Source: Lachnospiraceae bacterium UBA3774
Lineage (GTDB): Bacteria; Bacillota; Clostridia; Lachnospirales; Lachnospiraceae
Reading direction: 5' to 3'
Assembly: GCA_002369255.1 (NCBI GenBank)
Contig: DFFO01000100.1
Location: 1 to 6,293 of the forward strand
DNA length: 6,293 nt
Shown here: piece by piece, positions 4,271 to 6,293 of the stretch
Position numbering within the stretch: position 1 is the first letter of the stretch
Layout of the letters: each line of letters opens with the position of its first letter
Position numbers and translations under genes: made by a program
Notes under the pieces: model-generated
What the model was told of the DNA's origin: nothing
Database searches by the model: none
Seen by the model: only the letters and a program-made list of their open reading frames with translations

Positions 4271-6293
4271 ATGGCTTTTAAGATCATCACCGGAGCTGAG
4301 GGCTCGGGAAAAACAAAAAAAATCTTCAATGACATGATTGCTTCATCCATGGCAGATCCTGACAGGAAGCATATCGTCATTACGCCCGAACAAAATACTC
4401 TTGCGGCCGAAAAGCGAATCATAGACGCTCACGAAAGGCACGTTCTTTTAAATATTGACGTGCTCAGCTTTAATAGGCTTGTTTACAGGCTTTTTGAAGC
4501 GCACGACCTAAAACCTCCGGTTGTCATCAGTGAGACCGGTAAAAACATGCTCCTTCGCAAATGCGCTGCAGAAGTCGCAGACGAGCTGTCCATTTATGCA
4601 AAAAGCGTGAAAAAGAACGGTTTTTCGGGGAAACTTGCTTCTATTGCGTCCGAAAGCTTTTCTTATTCTGTCACTCCTGAAGATCTCAGGAAAGCCGGAG
4701 AGAAAGTCTCCTCGGATATGCTTCGGGCAAAGCTGCATGACCTTTCAATAATTCTCGAACAGTTCATTTCAGCCCGTGAAGAACATAAGATCACCCATGA
4801 GGAGCTTCTTGAAAAAGGTTACGGGATATTATGTGTTTCCGATTATTTTAAAGGAGCAAACGTTGTTTTGGATGGCTTTACCGGCTTTACGCCGATGCAG
4901 TATGCTTTTATCGGAGAGATCCTGAAAAAAGCCGATTCGGTTACCGTCTCTCTCTCGGTTACCGGAGACGAAGATCTCTATGGAAATTATGAAGATCATG
5001 AGCTGTTTGCAATCATAAAAGAAACCTTCAAAAGTCTCTCGAAAACTGCTGAAAAATACGGCATTAAGCCTGTTCATGAAGTATTTTCCGACGAGCCGGA
5101 CGTAGATCGGGCCGATGAACTTAAAGTTTTGAGCAGCAGTTTTCTTCGCAGAAAAACACCTTCTTTTGAATTGCCCGCAGAAAGCGCGATAAGGGTTTAT
5201 TCATGCCTGAGCAGCACAAAAGAGGCAGAGTTTGTGGCGGGAGAAATAAACAGACTTGTTTTTGAGGAAGGGTTGAAATACAGCGATATAGCGATCGCTT
5301 CGGGAAATCTCGAAACGGATGCCCCGATAATAAAAAGCATATTCAAAAAATACGATATTCCTTTCTTTATCGACCTTAAAAGCAATCTTAAGGACACTCC
5401 GCTTTCGCGTTTTACGCTTGCCGCGCTTGAAGCGGCCTCAAAAAACTTTACCTATGAAAGCGTTATGCGGTTTATCAGATGCGGATTGAACGATCTTTCG
5501 TTTTCCGAAAAAGACGAACTCGACAATTACGTTTTTGCGCTTGGAATAAGGGGCGCAAAAAAATGGGGCGAGCCTTTTACTGTTGCCGGATATAAAAACC
5601 ATTATGATATAGATCTGGATCTGATCAATGACGCAAGATCACGCGCCGTAGGAGGCCTTTTGGCCTTCGATAAGGCGCTTAAAGGAGCAAAGACGGGGAA
5701 AGACGCGGCAGAAGGCCTTCGCGGGCTGTATGAGGCGTATAATGTCGAAGAAAGGCTTGCAAAAATCGCCGAAAAATTTGAAAAGGACGGAAAGAACGAA
5801 GACGCTGCCGTTTACAGACAGATTTTCGAAAAGTTTTCTGAAATGATAGACGAATTCGAAAAACTCTTTTCTGATGAAAAGATCGGAGCAGAGATGTTTT
5901 CGTCTGTGATCTCATCTGCCGTTTCCGACATGACGGCCGGACTTATCCCTCAGTCACTGGATGAAGTGCACGTGGGAGACGTCATAAGAAGCAGAAGAGG
6001 ATATATAAAGGTTCTTTTCATCATAAACTTCAACGACGGTATTATTCCTTCTGCTCCTGCAGGAGCCGGTCTGCTCAATGATTCGGACAGAGAAGCGCTA
6101 AAAAGAGCCGGCCTTACTCTTGCTCCTACTGACCGTCAAAAGCTTTTTGAAGAACAGTTTTATATTTACCAGCTTTTATGTGCGCCTACAAAATATCTGT
6201 ATTTTACTTATTCCCTGATCGATCAGTCGGGTAATTCTCTGGTCAGGTCCTCCTATCTGCGACAGGTAGAGGCCTGCTTTAAAGGCGGTATTA
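4271..6293 (+). CDS. addB: ATP-dependent helicase/nuclease subunit B (AddB), N-terminal 674 residues, truncated by window end
   Basis: AddB pairs with AddA to process double-strand DNA ends for RecA-dependent repair, as RecBCD does in enterobacteria; it carries one nuclease domain and Chi recognition. The frame is open from ATG 4271 to the last base. Residues 8-15 are the P-loop GAEGSGKT, at the AddB position right after the first strand. TPEQNTL follows at about 38, LSFNRLVYRLF near 65, and VVLDGFTGFTPMQ at 198-210 (helicase-like motif). RVYSCLSSTKEAEFVAGEIN opens the second RecA-like half. FIINFNDGIIPSAP around 585-597 and LLNDSDREAL are typical. Full AddB is about 1,100-1,170 residues, so the C-terminal RecB-type nuclease and the four iron-sulfur cysteines lie beyond the window; addA would be expected downstream. 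There is no clear Shine-Dalgarno sequence, and the start is one base after the previous TGA, so translation is probably coupled to the upstream gene. Confidence 0.92.
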   Translation, partial: MAFKIITGAEGSGKTKKIFNDMIASSMADPDRKHIVITPEQNTLAAEKRIIDAHERHVLLNIDVLSFNRLVYRLFEAHDLKPPVVISETGKNMLLRKCAAEVADELSIYAKSVKKNGFSGKLASIASESFSYSVTPEDLRKAGEKVSSDMLRAKLHDLSIILEQFISAREEHKITHEELLEKGYGILCVSDYFKGANVVLDGFTGFTPMQYAFIGEILKKADSVTVSLSVTGDEDLYGNYEDHELFAIIKETFKSLSKTAEKYGIKPVHEVFSDEPDVDRADELKVLSSSFLRRKTPSFELPAESAIRVYSCLSSTKEAEFVAGEINRLVFEEGLKYSDIAIASGNLETDAPIIKSIFKKYDIPFFIDLKSNLKDTPLSRFTLAALEAASKNFTYESVMRFIRCGLNDLSFSEKDELDNYVFALGIRGAKKWGEPFTVAGYKNHYDIDLDLINDARSRAVGGLLAFDKALKGAKTGKDAAEGLRGLYEAYNVEERLAKIAEKFEKDGKNEDAAVYRQIFEKFSEMIDEFEKLFSDEKIGAEMFSSVISSAVSDMTAGLIPQSLDEVHVGDVIRSRRGYIKVLFIINFNDGIIPSAPAGAGLLNDSDREALKRAGLTLAPTDRQKLFEEQFYIYQLLCAPTKYLYFTYSLIDQSGNSLVRSSYLRQVEACFKGGI

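Noticed and set aside
6053..6066. Perfect 14-base palindrome GCTCCTGCAGGAGC
   Set aside because: It lies inside addB coding sequence (Ala-Pro-Ala-Gly-Ala region) with no promoter context, so it is likely a codon coincidence.

Overview
The window looks like a piece of a Bacillota (Clostridia-like) chromosome, possibly from an uncultured gut-type lineage. Reasons: moderate G+C with AAAGGA/GAGG-type ribosome binding sites, a candidate extended -10 promoter, an AddB-type (not RecB-type) recombination nuclease subunit, a two-domain glutamine-type NAD+ synthetase, and clostridial-style CobW/COG0523 proteins. All supported genes are on the + strand and tightly packed. No tRNA, rRNA, CRISPR array, insertion sequence or phage gene was seen. 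The taxonomic placement is inference from gene content.

Layout. (1) Bases 1-337 hold the C-terminal third of an M18-family (aspartyl-type) aminopeptidase. Its reading frame is interrupted by TAA at 20-22, where family members carry tyrosine. (2) After 13 bases comes nadE (351-2141), NAD+ synthetase. Its synthetase domain is well conserved, but its N-terminal glutaminase domain is shortened and the catalytic cysteine is not at its usual position. (3) An 86-base gap (2142-2227) carries a candidate extended -10 promoter and, just upstream, an inverted repeat resembling a Gram-positive LexA/SOS box. (4) A CobW/COG0523 GTPase (2228-3265) with a CxCC metal motif and a 42-residue histidine-rich linker. 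(5) A 68-base gap with a strong stem-loop lacking a U-tract. (6) A second, divergent COG0523-like protein (3334-4269). Its C-terminal third resembles the cysteine-pair domain of the YcgQ/TIGR03943 (DUF1980) family, so it appears to be a fusion. (7) One base later addB begins (4271) and runs off the window end.

How the genes may work together. The M18 gene and nadE are probably co-transcribed housekeeping genes. The second block (cobW - cobW-DUF1980 fusion - addB) probably starts from its own promoter at about 2180-2188. The first GTPase looks like a zinc-type metallochaperone. The second looks like a partner that lost the CxCC motif and gained a domain otherwise found in proteins paired with a membrane permease. 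The near-overlap with addB couples these metal-handling-type proteins to double-strand-break repair. With the SOS-like box this suggests damage-responsive or coordinated expression, but both links are inference from DNA layout alone.

The most interesting points are the COG0523-DUF1980 fusion next to a canonical His-rich COG0523 protein, their tight linkage to addB behind an SOS-like operator, and the apparently eroded glutaminase site of NadE.
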